Source of the DNA: Silvimonas amylolytica
GTDB lineage: Bacteria; Pseudomonadota; Gammaproteobacteria; Burkholderiales; Chitinibacteraceae
DNA length: 64,000 bases
Direction of reading: 5' to 3'
Assembly (NCBI RefSeq): GCF_014645555.1
Contig: NZ_BMLY01000002.1
Coordinates: 613,109-677,108, forward strand
Shown: piece after piece, positions 46,853 through 56,891 of the stretch
Layout of the letters: each line of letters starts with the position of its first letter
Numbering within the stretch: the first letter of the stretch is position 1
Translations under genes and position numbers: made by a program
Notes under the pieces: generated by a model
What the model was told of the DNA's origin: nothing
Databases searched by the model: none
Seen by the model: only the letters and a program-made list of their open reading frames with translations

Positions 46853-46871
46853 AATGAGAATTACTTGCATT
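46853..46871. promoter_or_regulatory. Fur-box-like site (tonB-proximal)
   Basis: AATGAGAATTACTTGCATT matches the left half of the Fur consensus perfectly (AATGAGAAT) and the right half in part. It abuts the tonB start on the opposite strand. Confidence 0.7.
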
Positions 46872-46888
46872 TATGCGAAGATCAATAT

Positions 46889-46907
46889 GATAATGATAAC
46901 CCTTCGC
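46889..46907. promoter_or_regulatory. Fur-box-like site (receptor side)
   Basis: GATAATGATAACCCTTCGC carries two tandem GATAAT-type hexamers of the Fur consensus and is poor in the third. It lies between the divergent tonB and receptor genes, 208 bases before the receptor start. Confidence 0.6.
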
Positions 46908-47114
46908 ATTTGCAAAGCTATTGCAGGCGAAATCAACAAGAAAATCCGCCAACCGGATAAGTGTTCTCAGGGCAGTTGATCAAAGTCGGATCAAGAGCAA
47001 GGTCGGGCAGGGCTGCCTTCCTTGTGCATGTCTGCAGGATGCCTATTCGTGAGCCGGTCAAATAACAGCAGCGCAAACGCCGCGCAGCCAAGTACACCCC
47101 GGAGACATCTCATC

Positions 47115-49277
47115 ATGCATCAGGCCCGAAAGCCGATCGCTGCCCTTGTGGCCGCAGCCTTTACTGCGTCCGTCGCATATGCAGACGACATAGCAACCAA
47201 GCCCGCCGCCGCGGAACAAACCCTGCAGTCCGTCAATGTGAACGCCACCGCAGACCGTGACGAAACCCGTACTGACTACAACGGCAATGTCTCCACGATT
47301 GGCGGCAAGGTGCCAACCGCCGTGCGTGACATTCCGCAAACGGTCACCGTGGTAAACCGTGCAGTGATGGATGCCCAAGGGGTGAGTTCGCTGACCGATG
47401 CGCTGCGCAACGTGCCTGGCATTACCATTGGTGGCGCAGAAGGCGGCCAGATCGGGAACAACATCAACCTGCGTGGCTTCTCTGCGCGTACAGATATTTA
47501 TCTGGATGGCGTGCGTGATCGCGGTCAGTACTATCGCGACACCTTCTACCTGGATCAGGTGGAAGTGCTGAAGGGGCCATCGTCCATGATGTTCGGTCGT
47601 GGTTCGACCGGCGGGGTGATCAATCAGGTCAGCAAGAAGCCGCAACTGGCACCGGTGGGTGAAGTGGATGTGACTATCGGTACCGACGACCGCTACCGCG
47701 CGACGTTTGATACCGGTCATGCCATTAACGATCATGCCGCATGGCGTATCGAAGGCATGGCCCAGGACCAGCATTCCAGCCGTGATGTGATCTCCAACCA
47801 GGACGTAGGCCTGGCACCGTCGGTGACTTTTGGTATTGGTGATCCGACCACGATTACCCTGTCCGCATTGCTGGAGCACAACCACGACATGCCAGATTAC
47901 GGCGTGCCTTCGGTGAATGGTCGTCCGGCCAATGTCGACAAGAGCAATTTCTATGGTCTGACCGATGACCGCACCAACCAGACCGTTGCGACGGTGCGTG
48001 CTGACATCGAACACAAGATCAACGAGAACCTGACGCTGCGTAACAACACGCAGTACAGCCATTACGAGACCGATGCGCGTGAAACCGCCCTCTCGACGGT
48101 GCTGACGCCAAGCGGTGCTGCGCTGGATCGTACCAAGGGCAACCCGACCACGCTGCCGCTGTCGTCTCTGCGCGTGCAACTGGCCAGTCATGATCGTGAT
48201 ATCACCGATGAATCGATCTACAACCAGACAGATTTGATCTGGAAGACCAACACCGGCAGCATCAAACACACTGTGCTGGCTGGCGCTGAAATCGGCTACG
48301 ACAAGTACGAAAACCAGGCCTACACCCGCAACAATCTGCCGATTGTGGACATGCTGGACCCGGCGCATCTGTCCAGCCCGGCCAATTCGGTCAGTACCAA
48401 GGGCAACTACGCGGAATCGTCGGCCAATTCGCTGGCGTTCTATGCCAATGACACACTCGAATTCACTCCAGAGTGGAAAGCCGTAGCCGGTGTGCGCTGG
48501 GACCGTTTTGACGGCGACATCACCAACAGTACCAGTGCGCCGCTCTCTGCCAGCAATGACACCACGTTCACGAGCGTGCGCGGCGGTCTGATCTATCAGC
48601 CCACCGATAGCCAGTCTTACTACGTCAGCTATGGCACCTCGTTCAACCCGTCGCTGGAAGCGTTGACCTTGACCAGCGGCACGCAGAACCTGGACCCGGA
48701 AAAGAACCGCTCTTACGAAGTGGGCGGCAAGTGGGACTTCTTCTCGGGCAATCTGTCGATCAACTCTGCCCTGTTCCGCATTGATAAAACCAATGCCCGT
48801 ACGCAGGACTCCAGCACTGGCCTGTACACGCTGGATGGTGATACCCGTGTTGATGGCTTTGAACTGGGCGCCGCTGGCCGCATTACCAAGCAATGGCAGA
48901 TCTTCGCCGGCTACACCTTCCTTGATGGCACGGTCGAAAGTGCCAAAGACGGTACCCAAGGCAAGACGCTGGCCAATACGCCGAAGAACACTGCCACCCT
49001 GTGGACCACCTACAGCGTGACGCATGACTGGGAAGTCGGCGGTGGTGTGCTGGCCATGTCCAACCGTTATGCGGCTAACAACAACATTGTCAACGTGCCG
49101 GGTTATGCTCGCTGGGATGCCACCGTGGCCTATCACCAGAAAACGTACGATGTGCGCCTGAACTTGCTGAACCTGACCGACAAGTATTACTACGACTCGG
49201 TTATTGCTTCCGATGGCGGCCGTGCCACACCAGGTATTGCCCGCACCGCGCTCTTGACACTGTCGTATCACCCGTAA
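47115..49277 (+). CDS. TonB-dependent catecholate-type siderophore receptor (Fiu-like)
   Basis: The 720-residue outer-membrane protein has a signal peptide (IAALVAAAFTASVAYA). A plug domain follows with DIPQTVTVVNRAVMDAQGVSSLTDALRNVPG, then NLRGFSARTDIYLDGVRDRGQYYRDTF, VEVLKGPSSMMFGRGSTGGVINQVSK, and a 22-strand barrel. The final residues are LTLSYHP. The plug resembles Fiu/FcuA-type receptors for ferric catecholates. The start at 47115 has GGAGA nine bases before it. It begins an iron operon with a hydroxylase and a PepSY protein. Confidence 0.92.
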   Translation: MHQARKPIAALVAAAFTASVAYADDIATKPAAAEQTLQSVNVNATADRDETRTDYNGNVSTIGGKVPTAVRDIPQTVTVVNRAVMDAQGVSSLTDALRNVPGITIGGAEGGQIGNNINLRGFSARTDIYLDGVRDRGQYYRDTFYLDQVEVLKGPSSMMFGRGSTGGVINQVSKKPQLAPVGEVDVTIGTDDRYRATFDTGHAINDHAAWRIEGMAQDQHSSRDVISNQDVGLAPSVTFGIGDPTTITLSALLEHNHDMPDYGVPSVNGRPANVDKSNFYGLTDDRTNQTVATVRADIEHKINENLTLRNNTQYSHYETDARETALSTVLTPSGAALDRTKGNPTTLPLSSLRVQLASHDRDITDESIYNQTDLIWKTNTGSIKHTVLAGAEIGYDKYENQAYTRNNLPIVDMLDPAHLSSPANSVSTKGNYAESSANSLAFYANDTLEFTPEWKAVAGVRWDRFDGDITNSTSAPLSASNDTTFTSVRGGLIYQPTDSQSYYVSYGTSFNPSLEALTLTSGTQNLDPEKNRSYEVGGKWDFFSGNLSINSALFRIDKTNARTQDSSTGLYTLDGDTRVDGFELGAAGRITKQWQIFAGYTFLDGTVESAKDGTQGKTLANTPKNTATLWTTYSVTHDWEVGGGVLAMSNRYAANNNIVNVPGYARWDATVAYHQKTYDVRLNLLNLTDKYYYDSVIASDGGRATPGIARTALLTLSYHP

Positions 49278-49367
49278 GCCGCATTACGCCGGAACGCCGC
49301 CCCGCTGCCTTGTGCGCCGGGGCGGCGTTGGCCGTTATGACGGTATGTCTTGCAATCAAGGAATGTC

Positions 49368-50057
49368 ATGCTCATTCGCATACCTCAAGTACTGAACCCG
49401 GAACAGATCCGGCATGTACGCCAGACGCTGGAAAACGCCGGCCCGGCCTGGGTGGATGGCCGTGTCACCGCCGGTTTTCAGGGCGCGCCGGTCAAGCATA
49501 ACCAGCAGATCGACGAACACTCTGCCGTGGCCCATGAACTGGGTGATCTGATTCTGGCCCTGCTGGAGCGTAACCCGCTCGTTATCAGTGCCTGTCTGCC
49601 CGACGTGATCTACCCGCCCATGTTTAATCGCTATAGCGAAGGCATGACCTTTGGCAGTCACGTCGATGGTTCTATCCGCATCATCCCCGGTAGTGGCGGG
49701 CGCAAGATCCGCACCGATATTTCGGCCACGTTGTTTATTGCCGAGCCCCACGAATACGACGGCGGCGAACTGCAGATTCAAGACAACTATGGCACGCACT
49801 CGGTCAAACTCGCCGCCGGCGACATGATCATCTATCCGGCCACCAGCCTGCATCGCGTCACGCCGGTGACCCGTGGCACGCGGCTGGCCAGTTTTTTCTG
49901 GATGCAAAGCATGGTGCGTGATGATGCCCAGCGCACGCTGCTGTATGAACTCGACACGGCCATCCAGGCACTGAACCGCACGAATGCCGATGAAACAGCG
50001 CGTACGACGCTGGTCGGCAATTATCACAACTTGCTCAGAATGTGGGGTAACACTTGA
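49368..50057 (+). CDS. piuC: PiuC/YbiX-type Fe2+-dependent 2-oxoglutarate dioxygenase
   Basis: The 229-residue protein has the prolyl-4-hydroxylase-like fold. The metal triad is visible as HxD in FGSHVDGSIRI and a distal His in LHRVTPVTRGTR, which also supplies the Arg for 2-oxoglutarate. This family sits next to catecholate receptor genes in many Proteobacteria and is linked to iron uptake. AAGGA lies six bases before the ATG. Its stop overlaps the next gene start (TTGA). Confidence 0.93.
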   Translation: MLIRIPQVLNPEQIRHVRQTLENAGPAWVDGRVTAGFQGAPVKHNQQIDEHSAVAHELGDLILALLERNPLVISACLPDVIYPPMFNRYSEGMTFGSHVDGSIRIIPGSGGRKIRTDISATLFIAEPHEYDGGELQIQDNYGTHSVKLAAGDMIIYPATSLHRVTPVTRGTRLASFFWMQSMVRDDAQRTLLYELDTAIQALNRTNADETARTTLVGNYHNLLRMWGNT

Positions 50058-50713
50058 TCAACAGCTTGCTTGCAGAAAACCACAAAGGCTTTCTGCCCGA
50101 CCGTCTGCGTAATGGCAGTTTTCTGAAGTGGCTCAAGCGCGTGCATGCCTGGCTGGGCCTGTGGGGTGCTGCGCTGGGGCTGATGTTCGGGATCTCCGGC
50201 TTTGTGCTCAATCATCGCGCACAAATGAAAATCAACGCCGTCACGCCGATCGAAAGCACCGTACAAGTGCCGGTACCTGCTGAGGCGCGTGATGATCCCA
50301 AGGCTTTCGGGAAATGGTTCAGCCAGTATGCGGGCATGGATGGCCACCCTCGCGTGCGCACCACGCCAGCCAAAGCGGTAATCTGGAACGACAAGCCGGT
50401 GGAGAAACCAGCCGAGTGGCAGGTGACACTGGCCAGGCCCAATTACAGCGTGAGTGCCACCTGGACCGAAGGCAACAGCCTGGCGGAGGTCAAACGTACC
50501 GAAACCAATTTCTGGGGCGTCATCACCAACCTTCACAAAGGTGTTGGCGCTGGCGTGGGTTGGGTGTTGCTGGTCGATACCCTGGCCGGCGCGTTGATTA
50601 CCCTGTGTATCACCGGTTTTCTGCTGTGGTCACGCCTGCACGGCCCGCGCCTCGCTGCGCTCGGGTTGATTGGCGGGGCGATCGCCTGGGGCTGTTGGTC
50701 GGTGCTGGCCTGA
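50054..50713 (+). CDS. PepSY-associated membrane protein, iron-locus type
   Basis: The 219-residue protein starts with TTG overlapping the piuC stop by four bases. It has a first helix (LGLWGAALGLMFGISGFVLN, about 35-54), a periplasmic domain, and two C-terminal helices (GWVLLVDTLAGALITLCITGF and AALGLIGGAIAWGC). KRVHAWLGLWG and TNLHKGVGAGVGW hold His residues typical of the PepSY-TM family, which includes ferric-siderophore reductases. It may reduce or release iron at the inner membrane (inference). Confidence 0.87.
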   Translation: MINSLLAENHKGFLPDRLRNGSFLKWLKRVHAWLGLWGAALGLMFGISGFVLNHRAQMKINAVTPIESTVQVPVPAEARDDPKAFGKWFSQYAGMDGHPRVRTTPAKAVIWNDKPVEKPAEWQVTLARPNYSVSATWTEGNSLAEVKRTETNFWGVITNLHKGVGAGVGWVLLVDTLAGALITLCITGFLLWSRLHGPRLAALGLIGGAIAWGCWSVLA

Positions 50714-50730
50714 CCTCCCTTGTATGCAAA

Positions 50731-50757
50731 AACGGCCGGCTTATGCTGGCCGTTTTT
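50731..50757 (+). terminator. Terminator of the receptor-piuC-PepSY operon
   Basis: AACGGCCGGC pairs with GCTGGCCGTT around TTAT, followed by TTTTT. It starts 17 bases after the PepSY gene stop. Confidence 0.85.
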
Positions 50758-50905
50758 AATTGGGGCTTCCCATGAGATATGTCATTTTTTGCGGCCAATC
50801 CGATCATATTGTTTGATCTGACGTCGGTCTTGGTGCAGGGATGCCCATGCAAAATCTCGCCCTTTGCGCATACGCAATCACGTTGATTCTGCAAAGGAAG
50901 CCCTG

Positions 50906-51484
50906 ATGTCCTACCCCGCTGACCAGACTGCCAACCCCGCTCCACTAGGCCTTTTGGGTTTTGGTATGACCACCGTGCTGCTGAACCTGCACAACACCGG
51001 TCTGTATGAACTCAACAGCATGATTCTCGCCATGGGTTTTTGCTACGGGGGGCTGGCGCAGGTCTTTGCGGGGCTGATGGAATGGAAAAAGGGGAACACG
51101 TTTGGCACCGTGGCATTCACTTCTTACGGGCTCTTCTGGCTGGCGCTGGTGATGTTGCTGGTGCTACCAAAACTCGGGCTGGCCCAAGCGGTTAGTCCCA
51201 CAGGTATGGTGGCGTTCTTTGTTATGTGGGGTCTGCTCACCGCCGGGTTGTTTGTGGGTACGCTGACCATGAATCTGGCAACCCAGGTGGTGTTTGGCTC
51301 GCTTGTGATCCTGTTCGGTCTTCTGGCTGTGGGCGATGCGCTGGGTGACCCGATGATCACCCGCATTGCTGGCTGGGAAGGTATCTTCTGCGGCCTTTCC
51401 GCCATCTACGCCGCGCTGGCCCAGGTACTCAATGAGATCTACAGGCGGCCGGTATTGCCACTAGGAGAAAAAACCGTAGCCTGA
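50906..51484 (+). CDS. Acetate uptake transporter family (GPR1/FUN34/YaaH, SatP-like)
   Basis: The 192-residue protein has six membrane helices and the family signature [11 protein letters not shown] near the start, followed by NTGLYE. It should carry acetate or succinate across the inner membrane as a proton-coupled or channel-like oligomer. AAAGGAAG precedes the ATG at 50906. It stands alone between two terminated units. Confidence 0.93.
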   Translation: MSYPADQTANPAPLGLLGFGMTTVLLNLHNTGLYELNSMILAMGFCYGGLAQVFAGLMEWKKGNTFGTVAFTSYGLFWLALVMLLVLPKLGLAQAVSPTGMVAFFVMWGLLTAGLFVGTLTMNLATQVVFGSLVILFGLLAVGDALGDPMITRIAGWEGIFCGLSAIYAALAQVLNEIYRRPVLPLGEKTVA

Positions 51485-51561
51485 AACAGGCCTTGATCAA
51501 GCAGGGCGGATCGGTACTGCATTCAGCGATCAGTCCTGCACTTGTGTCATTATCGTGCCCG

Positions 51562-52092
51562 TTATTTTGCCGGGCACGCGTTCAGGTAGTCCCGGTGACC
51601 CACGCTTTGACCATCCAGCGTGGTGACGCTCAGTGAGCACGCTTCAAAAGACTGGCTACTTCGGCTGACATAGTCTTTACCCGCTTCCGGGACAAATGAC
51701 CACTTCAGGTTACACACCCAGTTACTCGTCCCGGTGGCGATCTGCTGCGAAATAAAATTCACTTCAACCGGTTGCCCTGCGGTGACAAAGACCTCGCTCA
51801 CTGTGCCGCGCTGGTCAGTTGCCGGCTCATCAGGCATGCCCAGCTTGCGTCCATTCAGATGATGATCCGCGAGATCGTAGCCTTGGGTCGCCACGACCCC
51901 CGCGCCTGGCGCATATTCATCGTGACAATCCCGCCCGGGAATCAGGCGGATCTCCCCGGTTGTTACGACGCGCAATCGGGCACGCGCGCCGGACTGGGGC
52001 TCAGCGTAGGCGCGCGTCATATAGGCCGGATTGCTCGCGCAAGCATTCAGCAGCAAGGCGCTAGCGAGGAAGATTGCAAGACCTGGTTTCAT
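51562..52092 (-). CDS. Small lipoprotein, paralogue of the next gene
   Basis: The 176-residue protein has a lipoprotein signal with LLLNAC (Cys near residue 18). SNPAYMTRAYAEPQSGARARLRVVT, RLIPGRDCHDEY, and LNGRKLGMP follow. Its neighbour shares the same pattern (PAYLTRAYSEPDAGPRARLRVVT, RLIPDADCHDE), so they are tandem duplicates. The mature domain has conserved Cys residues that may pair. Its function is unknown, and no family name was recalled. Confidence 0.85.
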   Translation of the reverse strand: MKPGLAIFLASALLLNACASNPAYMTRAYAEPQSGARARLRVVTTGEIRLIPGRDCHDEYAPGAGVVATQGYDLADHHLNGRKLGMPDEPATDQRGTVSEVFVTAGQPVEVNFISQQIATGTSNWVCNLKWSFVPEAGKDYVSRSSQSFEACSLSVTTLDGQSVGHRDYLNACPAK

Positions 52093-52159
52093 GTGGCTGC
52101 CCACAAAGTGAAAAAGATGATCGAGGTTTGATGCAGAGACAACCGGGCTCGAAATCCGT

Positions 52160-52693
52160 CTACTTTGCAGGGCACTTTCTGGGTGCAGGATGACCGATCT
52201 TCGCGCCATCCAGTGTCATGGCACTCAGCAGGCACTGCGAGCCATATTGACGCCCCTGGACTTCATAGTCCTTGCCTTCTTCCGGGACGAAGGTCCAGTC
52301 AGACGCACACAGCCAGACATTGCCACCGCCGGCATTGGCCTGGGACATGAAGTCGATGTTGATCGGCTTGCCAGCCTGGACATAGACCTCAGAGGTCATC
52401 TCATGCGCTTCGGTGATGCCCGATGGCATGCCCAGCTTCTGGTTGTTCAGATGGCTGTCGGTCAGGAAGGTCGTGAAGTCGTTGGCCACAATGCCACCCA
52501 CACCTTTGGATTCATCGTGACAATCCGCGTCGGGAATCAACCGGACCACGCCGTTAGTTACAACACGCAATCGCGCGCGCGGGCCAGCATCTGGTTCGCT
52601 ATAAGCGCGCGTCAGGTAGGCCGGGCTGGAGAGGTTGGAGCAAGCGCCAAGAGTCAGGCTGGACAGCAGCAGGAGGGTGAGGCGGGCATTCAT
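52160..52693 (-). CDS. Small lipoprotein, paralogue of the preceding gene
   Basis: The 177-residue protein starts MNARLTLLLLSSLTLGAC, a clean lipobox. It parallels its downstream neighbour from end to end: TRAYSEPDAG, IPDADCHDE, LNNQKLGMP, WTFVPEEGKDYEV and a final CPAK. The two copies differ mainly in the middle third. They are on the same strand, 67 bases apart, probably in one transcript. Function is unknown; both should be periplasm-facing lipid-anchored proteins. Confidence 0.85.
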   Translation of the reverse strand: MNARLTLLLLSSLTLGACSNLSSPAYLTRAYSEPDAGPRARLRVVTNGVVRLIPDADCHDESKGVGGIVANDFTTFLTDSHLNNQKLGMPSGITEAHEMTSEVYVQAGKPINIDFMSQANAGGGNVWLCASDWTFVPEEGKDYEVQGRQYGSQCLLSAMTLDGAKIGHPAPRKCPAK

Positions 52694-52787
52694 TTTTGTA
52701 GGGTAACTGGTAAATAAGGCATCGATTATATTTGCAGTCCCCGGCAAAACCCACTGTCATGTACTGCAATGTATCAAGCCAATAAAA

Positions 52788-52812
52788 ACGGCCCGCAAAT
52801 GCGGGCCGTTTC
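52788..52812 (-). terminator. Terminator of the ilv operon
   Basis: ACGGCCCGC and GCGGGCCGT form a nine-base perfect stem around AAAT. Read leftward, TTTTATT follows it. It lies 24 bases after the ilvC stop. Confidence 0.88.
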
Positions 52813-52836
52813 TTTTCTCCAAACCGTACAACAAGC

Positions 52837-53859
<1,023 letters not shown>

Positions 53860-53919
53860 TCACTCCTGTGAGGTGTAAGTGGTTGAGGGTTGAGGCATCC
53901 AGGTGCCCCACACCCCACA

Positions 53920-54411
53920 TCAGATTTTCAGAATACGTTCACCACGGCCGATGCCAGAAGCACCCGTCCGCACGGTTTCCAGAATGACAGTCGAATCCAG
54001 ACCCTTGATGAAAGCATCCAGCTTTTCACCCGGGCCGGTCAATTCAATGGTGTAGGTCTTTTCGGTCACGTCGATGATGCGGCCACGGAAAATATCCGCC
54101 ATCCGTTTCATTTCTTCGCGATCCTTGCCCGTTGCACGTACCTTGATCAGCATCAGTTCGCGCTCGATGTGATCAGATTCGTTCAAGTCGATCACCTTGA
54201 CCACCTCAATCAGCTTGTTCAGCTGCTTGGTGATCTGTTCGATCACTTCGTCCGAGCCGTGCGTGACAATGGTCATGCGCGACAGGGTCGGGTCTTCGGT
54301 GGTCTGTACCGTCAGCGAGTCAATATTGTAACCACGCGCGGAAAACAGGCCTGTCACACGGGACAGGGCACCGGCTTCGTTCTCAATGAGAATGGACAAA
54401 ATATGGCGCAT
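53920..54411 (-). CDS. ilvN: Acetolactate synthase small (regulatory) subunit
   Basis: The 163-residue protein has an N-terminal ACT domain (MRHILSILIENEAGALSRVTGLFSARGYNI) that binds valine for feedback, and a C-terminal half (GKDREEMKRMADIFRGRIIDV) that contacts the large subunit. The ATG at 54411 is preferred because GGGAG lies five bases before it; a GTG two codons earlier overlaps that site. It could equally be named ilvH. The gap to ilvI is ten bases. Confidence 0.96.
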   Translation of the reverse strand: MRHILSILIENEAGALSRVTGLFSARGYNIDSLTVQTTEDPTLSRMTIVTHGSDEVIEQITKQLNKLIEVVKVIDLNESDHIERELMLIKVRATGKDREEMKRMADIFRGRIIDVTEKTYTIELTGPGEKLDAFIKGLDSTVILETVRTGASGIGRGERILKI

Positions 54412-54421
54412 GTTCACTCCC

Positions 54422-56188
54422 TTAGCTCAGGTTGCCGTAGTCACGGTTGTTTTCGAACGGCGATTGCTGCATGCCGGCCATGTGCGGAGGCAGATCCATC
54501 TGGTTCAGGCCGCGACCGTTTTGCACCATCGGGAACACGTTCTCGGTCTGGTCGGTACGGAAGTCGATGAACACCAGGCGTTCTTTGAGCTTGGGGCCGA
54601 AGGCTTCCTTCAGCACCGGCTCCACATCGGCCGGGTTCTCAACCTTGAAGCCGACGTGACCATAGGCTTCGGCCACTTTCACAAAGTCAGGCAGGGCATC
54701 CATATACGACTCGGAATAGCGCGTGCCGTAGAAGAACTCTTGCCACTGACGCACCATGCCGAGGTAACGGTTGTTCAGGCTCAGCACCTTCACCGGCGTG
54801 TGGTATTGCTTGCAGGTGGAGAGTTCCTGAATGTTCATCTGGATCGAGCCTTCGCCGGTCACACAAGCGACCTGGGCATCCGGGTTGGCCAGTTGCGCAC
54901 CCATGGCGGCTGGCAGGCCAAAGCCCATCGTGCCCAGACCACCGGAGTTGATCCACTGCTTGGGGCGACGGAACTTGTAGTACTGCGCGGCCCACATCTG
55001 ATGCTGGCCGACGTCAGAGGTCACGATCGCCTCGCCGTTGGTCACATCCCACAGTGTCTGGATCACATGCTGCGGCTTGATGACTTCAGTCGACGGCGTG
55101 TACAGCAAGCTGTTGGGCTTGCGCCATTCGTTGACCTGTTTCCACCAGCTTTCCAGCGCGGACGGATTCGGGCGCAGACCGGATTCACGCAGTTGCGCGA
55201 TCATGTCGGTCAGCACGTGTTTCACATCGCCCACGATGGGAATGTCCACCTTCACGCGCTTGGCGATGGAAGAGGGGTCCACATCGATGTGGATGATCTT
55301 CTTGGGGTTGGACAGGAAGTGATTTGGCACAGAGATAACACGGTCATCAAAGCGCGCGCCCACGGCGATCAGTACATCGCAGTACTGCATGGCCAGGTTG
55401 GCTTCGTATGTGCCGTGCATGCCCAGCATGCCAACAAAATGCGGGTGCGTACCATCGAGCGCACCCAGGCCCATCAGCGTATTGGTGACCGGAATGCCCA
55501 GAATATTGGCCAGTTCAGTCACTTCCTTGCCAGCGCGACCCTGTACGGCGCCACCGCCCACATACAGGAACGGGCGCTTGCCTTCTGCAATCAGCTGCAC
55601 AGCCTTTTTGATCTGGCCCGGGTGACCCTTGGCCGGCGGCGAATAGCTGCGGATGGTCACGGATTCCGGGTACTTGTATTCGGTCTTGTGGATCGAGACA
55701 TCTTTGGGGATGTCGATCACAACCGGGCCCGGACGGCCGGTGGAGGCGATGTAGAACGCTTTTTTGATGGTCTCCGCCAGATCACGCACGTCCTTCACCA
55801 GGAAGTTGTGCTTCACGATCGGACGCGAGCAACCCACCATGTCCACTTCCTGGAAGGCATCCAGGCCAATAGCGCTGGTACCCACCTGGCCGGAAATGAC
55901 CACGAGGGGAATGGAATCCATATAGGCGGTGGCGATGCCGGTCAGCGCGTTGGTCGCGCCCGGGCCGCTGGTTACCAGCGCTACGCCAACCTTGTCGCTG
56001 GAGCGAGAGTAAGCATCAGCCGCGTGAACGGCAGCTTGCTCGTGACGAACCAGGACGTGCTTGAATGCGGTCTGACGGAAGATCGCATCATAAATTTCAA
56101 GGACTGCGCCACCAGGATAACCGAAGACGAATTCAACGCCTTCTTCCTGCAGACAGCGCACCAGTATTTCAGAGCCCGAAATCTCCAT
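54422..56188 (-). CDS. ilvI: Acetolactate synthase large (catalytic) subunit
   Basis: The 588-residue thiamine-diphosphate enzyme joins two pyruvates, or pyruvate and 2-oxobutyrate. The activating Glu is in LVRHEQAAVHAADAY (about residue 50). The FAD/middle domain has GVGARFDDRV-like sequence (LIAVGARFDDRV). The ThDP/Mg motif reads GEGSIQMNIQEL, with GEG where many enzymes have GDG. That change is, as I recall, common in Betaproteobacteria. It is first in the ilv operon. The 700 bases upstream hold no obvious attenuator. Confidence 0.96.
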   Translation of the reverse strand: MEISGSEILVRCLQEEGVEFVFGYPGGAVLEIYDAIFRQTAFKHVLVRHEQAAVHAADAYSRSSDKVGVALVTSGPGATNALTGIATAYMDSIPLVVISGQVGTSAIGLDAFQEVDMVGCSRPIVKHNFLVKDVRDLAETIKKAFYIASTGRPGPVVIDIPKDVSIHKTEYKYPESVTIRSYSPPAKGHPGQIKKAVQLIAEGKRPFLYVGGGAVQGRAGKEVTELANILGIPVTNTLMGLGALDGTHPHFVGMLGMHGTYEANLAMQYCDVLIAVGARFDDRVISVPNHFLSNPKKIIHIDVDPSSIAKRVKVDIPIVGDVKHVLTDMIAQLRESGLRPNPSALESWWKQVNEWRKPNSLLYTPSTEVIKPQHVIQTLWDVTNGEAIVTSDVGQHQMWAAQYYKFRRPKQWINSGGLGTMGFGLPAAMGAQLANPDAQVACVTGEGSIQMNIQELSTCKQYHTPVKVLSLNNRYLGMVRQWQEFFYGTRYSESYMDALPDFVKVAEAYGHVGFKVENPADVEPVLKEAFGPKLKERLVFIDFRTDQTENVFPMVQNGRGLNQMDLPPHMAGMQQSPFENNRDYGNLS

Positions 56189-56891
56189 GGGTCAACCTTT
56201 GTGCATAACGAGTTAACGGATACAGGGCCGCAAAGGGCGTGTCCGCACAAGGCACAGGCGAAACTGCAATGGAAATACACACGCGCTGTTCAGACAACAA
56301 GCGCGGGAAAGCGATCCGCCATGGTCTTGTTCGCGGGGAGTGTTTACGCACAAGGCGCAAACAACACGCACTGCGATCCTGATTTTGATCTGTACCGGGC
56401 TTGCCGCCGTCAAAGAGCTCGCATAAACGGTAAAAGCCGGGCCGTATCGAAAGTTAACCGTACCTTGTTACGCGATTGATGAACGCGGGTCTGCGTGCAT
56501 CCGTGCGTGTGGCGCGGCTCTTCTTGACGACCAGGGGGTGACCCGTTTGTGCAACCCTACATGCAAGGGCTTGTGGCCCGCAAAGTGACGACCAGATATA
56601 AATGCGCTGGCGGTTGCCGTTCGGCGCGAGCAGGCTGAGTAGGCCGGCTCGCATTACTTGACTGGTGTAGAACGCAAAACCCTACCGGAATCAACGGCGT
56701 TTGGCAAGTCTTGCGCGTTCATGGTGCGACTTGCGGCCACTTTGGGGCGGGCCCTGGCGCGAATGCGGATGTTCCCGGTTTCTTTGCGGGGTTTTACGGT
56801 ATGTAAATCGCTCAAATAATCAGGGACATCCTTACAGCGCTTTGTTAACATTCGCGGCTACCTGATAACCCTTTCTGCCTTTCACAAGGCG
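56189..56891. other. Long divergent intergenic region upstream of ilvI and the sigma gene
   Basis: No convincing gene was seen in these 700 bases. It must contain the ilv promoter (leftward) and the sigma-factor promoter (rightward). A ten-codon leftward frame at 56290-56322 ends Leu-Val-Val-stop, but there is no ribosome site and no clear terminator hairpin after it. Confidence 0.45.

Noticed and set aside
47058-49271. Long antisense open frame opposite the TonB receptor (737 codons), with similar long ones opposite ilvI, pilL and the GT2 gene
   Set aside because: These are typical shadows in G+C-rich coding DNA. Their products are rich in Arg, His and Gln with no domain, and the opposing genes are certain.
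51554-51578. Inverted repeat CGTGCCCG/CGGGCACG overlapping the stop of the first lipoprotein
   Set aside because: No T-run follows on either strand and the loop is nine bases, so a terminator call is not supported.
56290-56322. Possible ilv leader peptide (MADRFPALVV) upstream of ilvI
   Set aside because: Ending in Leu-Val-Val is suggestive, but it has no ribosome site, only three relevant codons and no terminator hairpin after it.
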